64,000 bases of DNA from Roseiarcus sp963842835. Lineage in GTDB: Bacteria; Pseudomonadota; Alphaproteobacteria; Rhizobiales; Beijerinckiaceae. The notes under the pieces were generated by a model, which saw only the letters and a list, made by a program, of their open reading frames with translations, did no database searches and had not been told where the DNA came from. Made by a program: the position numbers and the translations under genes. The stretch spans positions 1 to 64,000 of the forward strand of contig CAWJIB010000001.1 in the NCBI GenBank assembly GCA_963842835.1, in the 5' to 3' direction. Numbering within the stretch: position 1 is the first letter of the stretch; each line of letters opens with the position of its first letter. Positions 8,940 to 18,009 of this stretch are shown in pieces.

Positions 8940-9991
8940 GAGCATCGGACGCTCAATTGAATCCGTACCCGGCTGCGGTGAAGTAGTTTTTTGCATTCGT
9001 TTGGTTGGAAGAGGTCGCAGATTTGTCCGATGGCCTTCCAAAGCTCGTCGATGGTGCGGACGGCCATGGCGCGCAGATGGGCCTTCAGCTTGGCGAAGGC
9101 CATTTCGATCGGGTTGAGATCAGGGCTGTAGGGCGGCAGGAACAAAAGCCATGCGCCCCTGTCGCGGATAGCCTTTTCGGCGACCGCACTTTTGTGGGCG
9201 GGCAGGTTGTCCATGACGACAATGTCGCCTTTTTCCAGCGTCGGGGCGAGCTGGGTTTCGACATAGGTTTCGAAGATGCGCCGATCCATGGGCGCATCGA
9301 TGACGAACGGGGCGGTGAGGGCGTCGCAACGCAGCCCGGCGACGAAGGTCTGCGTTTTCCAATGCCCGAACGGGGCTTTGGAGCGCAAGCGTTGGCCCTT
9401 GGGGCTTCGACCGCGCAAGCGCGTCATTTTCGTGGTCGTCCCAGTCTCGTCGAGGAAAACCAGCCGATGCGGTTCCAGGCGCATCTTGGGTTGCCGTTCA
9501 GCCTTCCATTCCTCGCGCGCCTGCCGAATGTCGGGACGATCGCATTCGCTGGCCAGCAGCGTTTTTTTTAAAGCGGTAGCCGTTGCGGATGAGCCAGCGC
9601 GACAGCGAGGCCGGGTCGGCCCGCGTGCCGCACTCCGCTTCAAGCTCGCCCGCCAATTCCGGCATCGTGATGTCGTCCTTTTCCGCCACGCGCCTGAGCA
9701 GAAACACGCGATGCGGATCGAGCTTGGCGTGCCGCCGCCCTCCGAGCGGCTTGGGGGCCAGGTCGCCTCGCGCCTGGTATGCAGTCATCAAATTGATGAC
9801 AAAAGACGGCGAAACGTCGAAATGCGCCGCGGCGGCGCGCCGGGAATGGCCGGCCTCGACATAGGCCACAACACGCTCACGAAGATCCTGCGAATAAGGT
9901 CTCGGCATCGCGAATCACCTCCTTACGGAAATGAATCACGATCCGCGCCTCACAGGAATCCCTCTCGATTCGACCTGACTGTCCGGCGCTC
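8940..9991 (-). mobile_element. IS630-family insertion sequence, ends defined
   Basis: The 1052-bp element is bounded by imperfect inverted repeats of about 29 bp. The left end reads GAGCATCGGACGCTCA and the complemented right end GAGCGCCGGACAGTCA, with a further match at GAATC. Both sides carry a TA dinucleotide (8938-8939 and 9992-9993), the target duplication expected for IS630/Tc1-mariner elements. It carries one transposase gene on the minus strand that is frameshifted twice. It lies between the GT90 gene and an EamA permease gene. Confidence 0.88.
8953..9908 (-). pseudogene. IS630 transposase with two frameshifts in poly-A runs
   Basis: The first frame (from 9908) carries the helix-turn-helix half (MPRPYSQDLRERVVAYVEAG) and reads through NGYRFKK. 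At an A8 run (9562-9569) translation must move to the +1 frame to continue as KKTLLASE, then LVFLDETG, VVMDNLPAHKS and FLPPYSPDLNPIE (DDE catalytic core). At an A6 run (about 8988-8993) a second shift restores the normal family ending NYFTAAGYGFN and a stop at 8953 inside the left repeat. Each shift equals one extra A. The first could be natural slippage known for IS630 elements; the second argues for decay or base-calling error. Confidence 0.85.
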
Positions 9992-10133
9992 TAGACGCGC
10001 AAGCGGTCGTTGCTCAGGCGCGCGTGGGCGGCGCCGGAAGAAATTTTCGCAAGAATCTGACAAAGACGATCCGCCGTGCAAGATGCGACGCCCGACTGTG
10101 GGAAGAAGCGCCGGCGCCCACGCGGAGAAAATG

Positions 10134-11027
10134 ATGAACGCCCTTCTGTTCGGATTCGTCGTCGTCATCTGGGGACTGACTTGGTACGCCATCAAGCTGC
10201 AACTGGGCGCGACGCCAGCCGAAGTGTCGATTTTCTGGCGCTTCTTTCTTTCCGCGGCGATTCTCTGGGCGGGTTTGGCGGCGACCGGGCGGCTGCGCCG
10301 CGCGCCGCTGCGCGGGCACGTGTGGTTCGCGGCGCTCGGCCTCGCGCTCTTCAGCGTCAATTTTCTGTGTTTCTACAACGCCGAGCGCTTCGTCGCGAGC
10401 GGCGTCGTCTCGGTGGTGTTCAGCATGGCGTCAGCGTTCAACGTCGCCAATCAATGGCTGTTCCGCGGCTTTCGTCCTGCGCCGCGCGTGATCGTCGGCG
10501 CGCTGATCGGCGCGCTCGGCGTCGCGTGCCTTTTCGCCGATCGACTGGCCGCGACGGCGGCGGGAGCCCAAGCGGCGCTCGGCGTCGCGCTGGCGCTCGC
10601 CGGGGCCTATTGCTTTTCCCTCGGCAATCTTGCTTCGCTGCCGGCGACCCGTGCGGCGGCGGACCTGCCCAACGCGATTGCGCGCGCGATGAGCTGGGGC
10701 GCGGCTCTTCTGGCGGCCGTGGCGGCGGCGCGCGGACTGTCCTTCGCGCCGGCAATGAGCGGCGCCTACGTCGGCGCGCTGCTTTATCTGGCCGCGGTCG
10801 GCTCGGTGCTGGGTTTTCTCGCCTATCTCGCCCTGGTGTCGCGCATCGGGCCCGAGCGCGCCGCCTACACGACGGTGCTGTCGCCGGTCATCGCGCTGGC
10901 GATGTCGTCGCTGCTGGAAGGCTACGAGTGGAACCGCTGGGCCTTCGTCGGCGCGCCGCTGATCCTCATCGGCAATATCGTGATCTTTCGCCCGCGCCTT
11001 CGCCGCGGCGGCGCCGGATCGCGATAG
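10134..11027 (+). CDS. EamA/DMT-family permease
   Basis: 297 residues with ten hydrophobic segments, made of two EamA repeats: the first from NALLFGFVVVIWGLTWY, the second from about residue 150 (ALAGAYCFSLGNLAS). GPERAAYTTVLSPVIAL is the conserved end of the second repeat, and the protein ends in a basic tail. The family exports amino acids or other small metabolites across the inner membrane; the substrate is not predictable. GGAGA lies 7 bases before the second of two adjacent ATGs, hence the start at 10134. The IS630 element ends 142 bp upstream. Confidence 0.88.
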   Translation: MNALLFGFVVVIWGLTWYAIKLQLGATPAEVSIFWRFFLSAAILWAGLAATGRLRRAPLRGHVWFAALGLALFSVNFLCFYNAERFVASGVVSVVFSMASAFNVANQWLFRGFRPAPRVIVGALIGALGVACLFADRLAATAAGAQAALGVALALAGAYCFSLGNLASLPATRAAADLPNAIARAMSWGAALLAAVAAARGLSFAPAMSGAYVGALLYLAAVGSVLGFLAYLALVSRIGPERAAYTTVLSPVIALAMSSLLEGYEWNRWAFVGAPLILIGNIVIFRPRLRRGGAGSR

Positions 11028-11096
11028 ACGCAGCCGTTTTCCCTCGCGCCCACTTTCGACTATAGCAGGCGCGACTTCGATCCTGGAGAACGGCCG

Positions 11097-12116
11097 ATGA
11101 ACGCGTCAACGCGCCCCTTCGACGATATCCGCGCGCTATTGCGCGCCATGCCGGAAGCGGACGCCGCGGCGGCGGCGGCGGCGCGCGAACGGCAGGCGCA
11201 ACTGACGAAGCCGGCGGGCTCGCTCGGACGCCTCGAGGAGATCGCCGAATGGCTGGCGGCCTGGCAGGGCGCCGCGCGCCCGCGTGTCGACGCGCCGCTC
11301 GTCGCGATCTTCGCCGGAAACCACGGCGTCGTCGCTCAGGGCGTTTCGCCGTTTCCGCAATCCGTGACGCAGGCGATGGTCGCCAATTTCTCCAGCGGCG
11401 GCGCGGCGATCAATCAGATTTGCAAGGCCCTCGACATTTCGCTGAGAGTTTTCGAACTCGCGCTGGAGCAACCGACCGGGGACATCACGCGGGAGCCGGC
11501 GCTCGACGAAAAGGCCTGCGCGGCGACGATGGCCTTCGGGATGGAGGCGCTCGCCTCGCAACCCGATCTCCTGTGCCTGGGCGAAATGGGCATCGGCAAC
11601 ACCACTGTCGCCGCCGCGATCTATCACGCGCTCTACGGCGGCAGGGCGGAGGATTGGGTCGGCCGCGGCACGGGGGTCGACGACGCGGGGCTCAAGCGCA
11701 AGGCGGACGCCGTCCGCGCGGCGGTGGCGCTGCATCGCGAATATCTGAGCGACCCGCTCGAAGTCCTGCGCCGTCTGGGCGGGCGCGAAATCGCGGCGAT
11801 GGCGGGCGCGATCCTCGCAGCGCGCATCCAGCGCGTGCCGGTGCTGCTCGACGGCTTCGTGGTCTGCTCCGCGGCGGCGGTGCTGCATGCGCTCGACCCG
11901 AGCGCGCTCGACCATTGCCTGGCCGGCCACGTCTCGGCCGAGAGCGCCCATGCGGAGGTTCTGCGCCGCCTCGGCAAGACGCCGCTCGTCGATCTCGGCA
12001 TGCGCCTGGGCGAAGGCTCGGGCGCGGCGCTCGCGGTCGGGATCGTCAAATGCGCCGTCGCCTGCCACGACGGCATGGCGACTTTCGACGAGGCGGGCGT
12101 GGCGGAGAAGGAATAA
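11097..12116 (+). CDS. cobT: nicotinate-nucleotide:dimethylbenzimidazole phosphoribosyltransferase
   Basis: 339 residues, normal for CobT. Motifs include LTKPAGSLGRLEEIA near residue 38, FAGNHGVVAQGVSPFPQSVT near 75-95, GEMGIGNTT near 163 and GRGTGVDD near 190, the family's substrate-binding segments. The enzyme makes alpha-ribazole phosphate for the lower ligand of cobalamin. No other cobalamin gene and no recognisable cobalamin riboswitch lie alongside; the 69-bp leader is too short. It converges on trpB. Confidence 0.96.
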   Translation: MNASTRPFDDIRALLRAMPEADAAAAAAARERQAQLTKPAGSLGRLEEIAEWLAAWQGAARPRVDAPLVAIFAGNHGVVAQGVSPFPQSVTQAMVANFSSGGAAINQICKALDISLRVFELALEQPTGDITREPALDEKACAATMAFGMEALASQPDLLCLGEMGIGNTTVAAAIYHALYGGRAEDWVGRGTGVDDAGLKRKADAVRAAVALHREYLSDPLEVLRRLGGREIAAMAGAILAARIQRVPVLLDGFVVCSAAAVLHALDPSALDHCLAGHVSAESAHAEVLRRLGKTPLVDLGMRLGEGSGAALAVGIVKCAVACHDGMATFDEAGVAEKE

Positions 12117-12188
12117 GGCCGACCCGACCGCCTAAAGCTGGTCCGATCGGTTACGACGCGACCTGCGCTTCCTTCCCGGTTAGGTCCC

Positions 12189-13409
12189 TCACATCCCGCC
12201 CAGATATTCCGCCACGGCGAAGATGTCCTTGTCGCCGCGTCCGCACAGATTCATCACCATCAGATGCTCGCGCGGCTTCTTGGGCGCGAGCTCGATCACC
12301 TTGGCGAGCGCATGCGCGGGCTCCAGCGCCGGGATGATGCCCTCGAGCTGCGAGCACAGCTGGAACGCGGCGAGCGCTTCCTTGTCGGTCGCCGAGAGAT
12401 AGGTCACGCGGCCGGTTTCCTTAAGCCACGCATGTTCGGGGCCGACGCCGGGATAATCGAGGCCGGCGGAAATCGAATGGCCCTCGTTGATCTGGCCGTC
12501 GTCGTTCATCAGGAGATAGGTGCGGTTGCCGTGCAGCACGCCGGGGCGCCCGCCCGACAGCGAGGCGGCATGGCCGTCGGGCACGTCGAGGCCGAGGCCC
12601 GCCGCCTCGACGCCGTACATCTCGACGCTTGTGTCGTCGAGAAAGGGATGGAAGAGCCCGATCGCGTTGGAGCCGCCGCCGATGCAGGCGACGAGCGAGT
12701 CGGGCAGGCGCCCCTCGGCCTCCTGCATCTGGACGCGCGCCTCGTTTCCGATCACGCATTGGAAGTCGCGCACCATCGCGGGATAGGGATGCGGCCCCGC
12801 CGCCGTGCCGATGCAATAGAACGTGTCGGCGACATTGGTCACCCAGTCGCGCAGGGCTTCGTTCATCGCGTCCTTGAGGGTGCGCGCGCCGGACTGCACG
12901 GGGCGCACTTCGGCGCCGAGCATCTTCATGCGGAAGACGTTCGGCTTCTGCCGCTCGACGTCGACCGCGCCCATGTAGACGATGCATTGCAGGCCGAAGC
13001 GCGCGCAAGCGGTGGCGGTGGCGACGCCGTGCTGGCCGGCGCCCGTCTCGGCGATGATGCGCGTCTTGCCCATGCGCCGCGCCAGCAGGATCTGACCGAG
13101 CACGTTGTTGATCTTGTGCGCGCCGGTGTGGTTGAGCTCGTCGCGCTTGAAATAGACCTTGGCGCCGCCGAGGCGCTCGGTCAGCCGCTCCGCGAAATAG
13201 AGGGGGCTCGGGCGCCCGACATAGTGCTTGAGGAAATAGTCGAGCTCGTCCTGATAGCTCGTATCGGCCTTGGCGGCCTTGTAGGCCTCCTCGAGCGACA
13301 GCACGAGCGGCATCAGGGTTTCCGCGACGAAGCGGCCGCCGAAAATGCCGAAATGACCGCGCTCGTCTGGGCAGTTGCGAAAGGAATTGGGCTTGTCGAT
13401 CTTGGTCAC
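12189..13409 (-). CDS. trpB: tryptophan synthase beta subunit
   Basis: 406 residues from a GTG at 13409 whose GTGA overlaps the trpF stop (13406-13408), so the two are translationally coupled. Hallmarks are FGGRFVAETLMP, the PLP lysine in HTGAHKINN near residue 99, GAGQHG near 122, and GGGSNAIG near 246, which binds the PLP phosphate. The subunit joins indole and serine in the alpha2-beta2 complex. trpA, which usually follows trpB, is absent here; cobT comes from the other side, so trpA must be elsewhere. Confidence 0.97.
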   Translation of the reverse strand: MTKIDKPNSFRNCPDERGHFGIFGGRFVAETLMPLVLSLEEAYKAAKADTSYQDELDYFLKHYVGRPSPLYFAERLTERLGGAKVYFKRDELNHTGAHKINNVLGQILLARRMGKTRIIAETGAGQHGVATATACARFGLQCIVYMGAVDVERQKPNVFRMKMLGAEVRPVQSGARTLKDAMNEALRDWVTNVADTFYCIGTAAGPHPYPAMVRDFQCVIGNEARVQMQEAEGRLPDSLVACIGGGSNAIGLFHPFLDDTSVEMYGVEAAGLGLDVPDGHAASLSGGRPGVLHGNRTYLLMNDDGQINEGHSISAGLDYPGVGPEHAWLKETGRVTYLSATDKEALAAFQLCSQLEGIIPALEPAHALAKVIELAPKKPREHLMVMNLCGRGDKDIFAVAEYLGGM

Positions 13410-14080
13410 GCGATGCTCCTTGCTCCGTCCTGGCGCGCGAACTCGGCGCGCGCGGCGGCGACGAACGCCTTGATTTTTTCGATGTCCTTTACGCCGGGCG
13501 CGCTCTCGACCCCCGAGGAGACGTCGACGCCGCGCGCGCCGGAGAGCGCGATCGCCTCGCCGACGTTGGCCGCCTCTAACCCGCCCGACAGCAGCCAGGG
13601 TTTTTGCGGCGCAAATCTCCGCGCGAGGCGCCAATCGAAGGGCGCGCCGTGGCCGCCAGGACGCGTCGCGCCCTTGGGCGGCTTGGCGTCAATCAGCAGC
13701 CAGTCGGCGGCTTCCTGGTATTCCAACGCTTTGTCGAAGTCTCCCGCGTCCGCGACGCCGAGCGCCTTCATGACGCCGACCCCGAATTGGCGCTTGATCT
13801 CGGCGACGCGCGTGGGGTTTTCCGAACCGTGCAATTGCAGGAGATCGGGCGCGACTCTGGCGACGATCGCGGCCAGCGTCCGGTCGGAAGCGTCGACGCT
13901 GATCGCGACGATCTTCGCGCGCCCGCGCGCCTCAGCCGCCAGTTCGCGCGCGTGATCGAGCCCGACGAAGCGCGGGCTGCGCTCGAAGAACACGAAGCCG
14001 ACCATGTCGGCGCCGGCCTCGAGCGCGGCGCGAAGCATGTCGGCGGTCGACAGGCCGCAGATTTTGATGGTCGAGGGCAT
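13406..14080 (-). CDS. trpF: phosphoribosylanthranilate isomerase
   Basis: 224 residues. KICGLSTADMLRAALEAGAD carries the catalytic Cys of this TIM-barrel enzyme; DLLQLHGSENP and GVDVSSGVESAPGVKD are the strand-3 and phosphate-binding motifs (catalytic Asp in LLIDAKPP). It performs the Amadori step of tryptophan synthesis. Its stop overlaps the GTG of trpB by 4 bp. The ornithine cyclodeaminase-like gene ends 31 bp upstream on the same strand. Confidence 0.96.
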   Translation of the reverse strand: MPSTIKICGLSTADMLRAALEAGADMVGFVFFERSPRFVGLDHARELAAEARGRAKIVAISVDASDRTLAAIVARVAPDLLQLHGSENPTRVAEIKRQFGVGVMKALGVADAGDFDKALEYQEAADWLLIDAKPPKGATRPGGHGAPFDWRLARRFAPQKPWLLSGGLEAANVGEAIALSGARGVDVSSGVESAPGVKDIEKIKAFVAAARAEFARQDGARSIA

Positions 14081-14110
14081 CCGCTTATCTGGGTCAAGAC
14101 GGGCGGGAAG

Positions 14111-15070
14111 TCAAAGCTTCTCGCCGCCCGCCTTCTTCCATACCAGCATCGCCGCCGCCAGGTCCTCGATCGCCGCGCCGACGGATTTGAACAGCGTGAT
14201 CTCCTGCGGTCCGCCGCGGCCCGGCGCGCCGCGCACGAGCGCCGCGAGGTCGGCGACGACGTCGGCGCGGGCCAGGACGCCGCTCTGCAGGGCGAGCGCG
14301 ACGTCGCCGCCTTCGCTCAACGCGGCGCTGGTGTCGACGAAGACGCGCGCGCGCTTCAGCGCCGTGTCGTCGGCCTCGCGCATCCGCATCGAGAAGGCGC
14401 CGACGAGGTCGAGGTGCTGGCCGGGCTTGAGCCAGGCGCCGGCGACCAACGGCGTCTGCGAAAGGGTCGCGCAGGAAATGATGTCGGCCTCGCGCACGGC
14501 GTCCTCCAGCCGCCCGACCGCTCGCGCGCGGAACCCGAGCGCGGTCAAACTCGCCGCGAGCCTGTGCGCGCCCTCCGGGCGGTGGTTCCACACCGCGATT
14601 GTCTCGATCGGGCGCTCACTGGCGTGGGCGCGGGCAAGGAAGGGCGCGAGAGAGCCGGCGCCGACGAGGAGGAGGCTTTTCGCGTCGCTCCGCGCGAGAT
14701 GGCGCGCCGCCAGCGCTGAAGCCGCGGCAGTGCGCCAGAGCGTGAGCCGCGTTCCGTCCATCGTCGCGAGAGCTTCGCCGGTGGCGCCGGACTGCAGGAC
14801 GTAAAGACCGTGCACGGCCGGCAGGCCGCGCGCCGAATTGCCGGGAAAGACGTTGACGATCTTCACGCCCAGATATTCCCCAGCGCCGGCGCCGGGGGCC
14901 GTCCACGCCGGCATCAGCAGCGCCGTCGCCGCGGGCTCGCCGGCGCGTTCGATTTCGTGGTGATGGCGCTGGGGCGCGTGGAAGCCGCCGCGAAAGCTCT
15001 CGCTGAGCGCGTCGATCAGCGAGGGAAAATCGAGCGCGGCGTCGACTTCGGCGGCGGCGAAATGGCGCAT
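14111..15070 (-). CDS. ornithine cyclodeaminase / mu-crystallin family protein
   Basis: 319 residues. The substrate-binding N-terminal half includes YLGVKIVNVFPGN and the lead-in MDGTRLTLWRTAAASALAARHLAR; the Rossmann half has LLLVGAGSLAPF near 135. Both are typical of the OCD/mu-crystallin family, which covers ornithine cyclodeaminase, NAD-dependent alanine dehydrogenase of the archaeal type and imine reductases. The exact reaction cannot be told from sequence. It sits inside the otherwise conserved lapA-trpF interval and may be cotranscribed with trpFB. Confidence 0.85.
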   Translation of the reverse strand: MRHFAAAEVDAALDFPSLIDALSESFRGGFHAPQRHHHEIERAGEPAATALLMPAWTAPGAGAGEYLGVKIVNVFPGNSARGLPAVHGLYVLQSGATGEALATMDGTRLTLWRTAAASALAARHLARSDAKSLLLVGAGSLAPFLARAHASERPIETIAVWNHRPEGAHRLAASLTALGFRARAVGRLEDAVREADIISCATLSQTPLVAGAWLKPGQHLDLVGAFSMRMREADDTALKRARVFVDTSAALSEGGDVALALQSGVLARADVVADLAALVRGAPGRGGPQEITLFKSVGAAIEDLAAAMLVWKKAGGEKL

Positions 15071-15086
15071 CCCGGCCGGGCTCCGT

Positions 15087-15410
15087 TCAACGCTGCGCCG
15101 GCGGACTGAGGGCCTGCGCCTTGGCCGCCTCGGCCTCGGCGCGCCACTTGTCCGCTTCGGCGCGATTGCGCCGCTCGGCGCGGCGGTGCTTGCCCTGCGC
15201 GAGCCAGGTCGCCGCGCCGCCCGCGACGACGCCGATCATCATCGCCAGGATCAGCACGACGAACAGCGGCGCGTTGATCGCGAACGCGGGGATGTCGCCC
15301 GACTGGAAGGGATCGAACGAGACCGTGACGATGTGGCGATTGGCGAAGGCGAAAATCAGGAAAAGGATCGCGAAGGGCGCGATGAGGACGAGCTTGAGGA
15401 AGCGAGCCAT
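15087..15410 (-). CDS. LapA-domain (DUF1049) inner-membrane protein
   Basis: 107 residues with two transmembrane segments (LKLVLIAPFAILFLIFAFAN, then LFVVLILAMMIGVVAGGAAT) joined by a short periplasmic loop that contains VSFDPF, followed by a charged cytoplasmic helix (HRRAERRNRAEADKWRAEAE). This is the LapA/YciS pattern; in E. coli LapA helps regulate LPS synthesis together with LapB. It follows ihfB on the same strand, the usual order in Hyphomicrobiales. Confidence 0.9.
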   Translation of the reverse strand: MARFLKLVLIAPFAILFLIFAFANRHIVTVSFDPFQSGDIPAFAINAPLFVVLILAMMIGVVAGGAATWLAQGKHRRAERRNRAEADKWRAEAEAAKAQALSPPAQR

Positions 15411-15497
15411 GAGCGGAACCGACGACTTTCTCGAAGGGGAGAGCGGCGCGAGAATGGCGCGAAAGCGCGTTCAGCGCAAACCGATCGGCTCCGCGCG

Positions 15498-15788
15498 TCA
15501 GGCGCCGGGCTTGTGATTGAGGCGCTCGCGCAATTCCTTGCCGGTCTTGAAGAACGGCACGAGTTTCTCGGTGACCGGCACTTTGTCGCCGGTGCGCGGA
15601 TTGCGCCCGGTGCGCGCCAGACGCTGCTTGGTCGAGAAAGCGCCGAACCCGCGCAGTTCGACGCGCTCGCCGCGCGCCAGCGCTTCGGTGATCTCGCCGA
15701 GAATGGCGTCGACGATGTGTTCGATGTCGCGTTGATAAAGGTGCGGATTACGCGCCGCCATACGCTGCACGAGCTCGGACTTGATCAA
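15498..15788 (-). CDS. ihfB: integration host factor beta subunit
   Basis: 96 residues, the normal IHF-beta size. It starts MIKSELVQRMAARNPHLYQ, has GFGAFSTKQR and the DNA-intercalating beta-arm motif GRNPRTGDKV near residue 64. With IhfA it bends DNA sharply at specific sites. It lies between sppA and the lapA-domain gene, a conserved alphaproteobacterial neighbourhood. Confidence 0.95.
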   Translation of the reverse strand: MIKSELVQRMAARNPHLYQRDIEHIVDAILGEITEALARGERVELRGFGAFSTKQRLARTGRNPRTGDKVPVTEKLVPFFKTGKELRERLNHKPGA

Positions 15789-15841
15789 AGGAAATGCCCC
15801 TCGAAACTACAACGCGCGGTGAAAAAACGCCTTGCCGCGCG

Positions 15842-16807
15842 TCAATCCCCGCTAGACAGTTGCCAAATCGAGACCAATCCGTCAACCGGACCGTCCTCGC
15901 CCGCCCATTCGCCGCGCCGCAGCGCGCCGGCGATCGACCGCAGGCCGAAAGCGTCCGCCGCCGCGGCGGCCAGGCTCGTCAATTTCCAGCCGGTCAACCC
16001 GGTACTCGTGCGCCAGTCGCGCACCGGCAAATTCTTGGCGACGCCTTTTTCGGCCTCCAGCCATTGGATCGCCTCGCGCTCGCCGCCGATCGCGTCGGCG
16101 AGCTTGAGCGGCAGGCCCTGCCGCCCGGTGAACACGCGCCCGTCGTCGACGCGGGCGAGTTCGTCGTCGCTCAGGCGGCGCCGTTCCTTGACCAGCCCCT
16201 TGAACCAGGAAAACGAGTCCGCGACGAGCGCGGCCATCGCGGCGCGCGCTTCCTCGCTCGTCGGCTCGAGCCCGTTCGGCGCGGCCTTGAGCGGCGAGGA
16301 CTTGATCGATTCAAGCTTAACCCCGACTTTCTCCAACAGCGCGGAAACGTTCGGATATTCGACGAGCACGCCGATCGATCCGACGATCGAATTGCCGTGA
16401 ACGAAAATGCGGTCGGCGCCGAGCGCGGCGATGTAGGCGCCCGACGCCGCCATCGATCCGACGACGGCCACGACCGGCTTCTTCTCGGCAAGTCGGCGGA
16501 TTTCCTCGTAGAGGACCTCGGAGCCCTCGGTCGTCCCGCCGGGACTGTTGATCGTGACGATCGCCGCCGCGGCTTTCGAATCCGCGACCTGGCGGATCAG
16601 CTTCAGCGTCGCGTCGTCGCCGGTGATGAGGCCGGAGATCGTAAGGCGCGCGATATGCGCCTGGCCGAGCCCGGCCGGCCCGTACCAGCGCAACCCGATC
16701 GCGAGAACGACGAGCGCCGCGGCGAGGAACGCGGCGATCCGCCAAAAGCCGACTTGGCGGCGCAGACGGCGACGGTCGACGAGATAATCGGCGGCGGAAG
16801 TGGACAC
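15842..16807 (-). CDS. sppA: signal peptide peptidase SppA, short form
   Basis: 321 residues. An N-terminal anchor (FWRIAAFLAAALVVLAIGLRW, about 21-41) is followed by the S49 peptidase domain: INSPGGTTEGSEVLYEEI near 107, the catalytic serine region VVGSMAASGAYIAALGAD near 140, and FVHGNSIVGSIGV. The short (36-kDa) form carries its catalytic lysine further on, around GLVKERRRLS. It degrades leftover signal peptides in the inner membrane. ihfB starts 54 bp downstream. Confidence 0.93.
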   Translation of the reverse strand: MSTSAADYLVDRRRLRRQVGFWRIAAFLAAALVVLAIGLRWYGPAGLGQAHIARLTISGLITGDDATLKLIRQVADSKAAAAIVTINSPGGTTEGSEVLYEEIRRLAEKKPVVAVVGSMAASGAYIAALGADRIFVHGNSIVGSIGVLVEYPNVSALLEKVGVKLESIKSSPLKAAPNGLEPTSEEARAAMAALVADSFSWFKGLVKERRRLSDDELARVDDGRVFTGRQGLPLKLADAIGGEREAIQWLEAEKGVAKNLPVRDWRTSTGLTGWKLTSLAAAAADAFGLRSIAGALRRGEWAGEDGPVDGLVSIWQLSSGD

Positions 16808-16922
16808 GCGACCTCTTCAAACGGCGCAGGGACGAGCGCGCCGCAAACCCGGCAAAGCCTAATCGCCGCGCCACGCGGGCGCAAGGGCGCCAATCGTCGC
16901 GCGCGGCGCCGGCGCGGCCGCC

Positions 16923-17930
16923 TCAGGCGGTGCGGCTGCTCGCGTATTGGCCGGTCTTGCGGAAGCGATAGAGATAGGCGGGCGCGATCGCCTCGAAGCC
17001 CTGCGCGGCGACGCCGAGATCGCGCAACGTGCGCCCTTCGGCGACCGCCGCGGCGGACACCACGATGTCGTGACGCAACAGCTCGATCTCGTCGCGAGTC
17101 GTCGTCAACGTCTTCGGGAAGAGCCCGAGCGAAATCGCGCTCGCGAATTCCGTCGCGCGCGCGAAGAGGCGCGAGACGCCGAAGGGAATCGGGACGAGGA
17201 CTCGTCTTCGCTCGATGATGCGCAGCGTGCGCTCGACCGCCTCGCGCAGGCTCATCACCTCCGGGCCGCCGAGTTCGTAAGTTCTCCCGGCCGCCGTCGA
17301 ATCGTCGAGAGCGCGCGCCGCCGCGAGCGCGACGTCGCCGACGAAGACCGGCTGCAATTTCGTCGCCCCGCCGCCGAACAGCGGCAGCGCAGGAAGAACG
17401 GGCGCCAGCGCGGCGAAACGATTGAAGAATTCGTCCTCCGGGCCGAACACGATCGACGGGCGCAACACGATCGCGCCGGCGAAGGCTTCGCGCGTCGCCG
17501 CCTCGCCGCGCCCCTTGCTCGCGACATAGGGATTTCGCGATGCGGCGTCGGCGCCGATCCCGGAGACGAGCACGAGGGCGCCGACCCCTTGCGCCGACGC
17601 CGCGCGCGCAATCTCGCCGGCGCCGAAGACATGGACGGCCTCGTAGCTCTGCCGTCCGCTCTGGCGCTTGACGCCGGCCGCGTTGACGACCGCATTCGCG
17701 CCCTCGATCGCCGCCTGGACCAACTCGGGATAGCGCAGGTTGGCCTGCACCGCCTCGATTTGCCCGACCGCGCCGAGCGGCTGGAGGAATCCGGCCAGGT
17801 CCGGCCGGCGCACCGCCACCCGCACGCGCCAGCCCTCGCGCGCGAGCGCCCGCACGACATGACGCCCGACAAAGCCCGATCCGCCGAAAACCGTCGCCAA
17901 ACGATCACTGCTGTAGGGGGCTTCGGCCAT
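16923..17930 (-). CDS. NDUFA9-like NAD(P)-dependent epimerase/reductase
   Basis: 335 residues. A Rossmann N-terminus VFGGSGFVGRHVVRALAREG is followed by NLRYPELVQAAIEGANAVVN and the SDR region YVASKGRGEAATREAF (YxxxK), then LRPSIVFGPEDEFFNRFAAL, all characteristic of the complex-I NDUFA9-like family. The Nuo-associated role known for the mitochondrial homologue is not established here; quinone or lipid metabolism is an alternative. It follows the EF-G-like gene by 80 bp on the same strand. Confidence 0.87.
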   Translation of the reverse strand: MAEAPYSSDRLATVFGGSGFVGRHVVRALAREGWRVRVAVRRPDLAGFLQPLGAVGQIEAVQANLRYPELVQAAIEGANAVVNAAGVKRQSGRQSYEAVHVFGAGEIARAASAQGVGALVLVSGIGADAASRNPYVASKGRGEAATREAFAGAIVLRPSIVFGPEDEFFNRFAALAPVLPALPLFGGGATKLQPVFVGDVALAAARALDDSTAAGRTYELGGPEVMSLREAVERTLRIIERRRVLVPIPFGVSRLFARATEFASAISLGLFPKTLTTTRDEIELLRHDIVVSAAAVAEGRTLRDLGVAAQGFEAIAPAYLYRFRKTGQYASSRTA

Positions 17931-18009
17931 CGCCGCTCAACTCCGCGCGTTGAAGAAATTGCGCCCTTCCATAAGCGAATGCGGCGCGGCTGTACAGACG
18001 CGGCGCGCC

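Noticed and set aside
11028..11096. A cobalamin riboswitch in front of cobT
   Set aside because: The leader is only 69 bp and lacks the conserved B12-box; the element needs about 200 bp.
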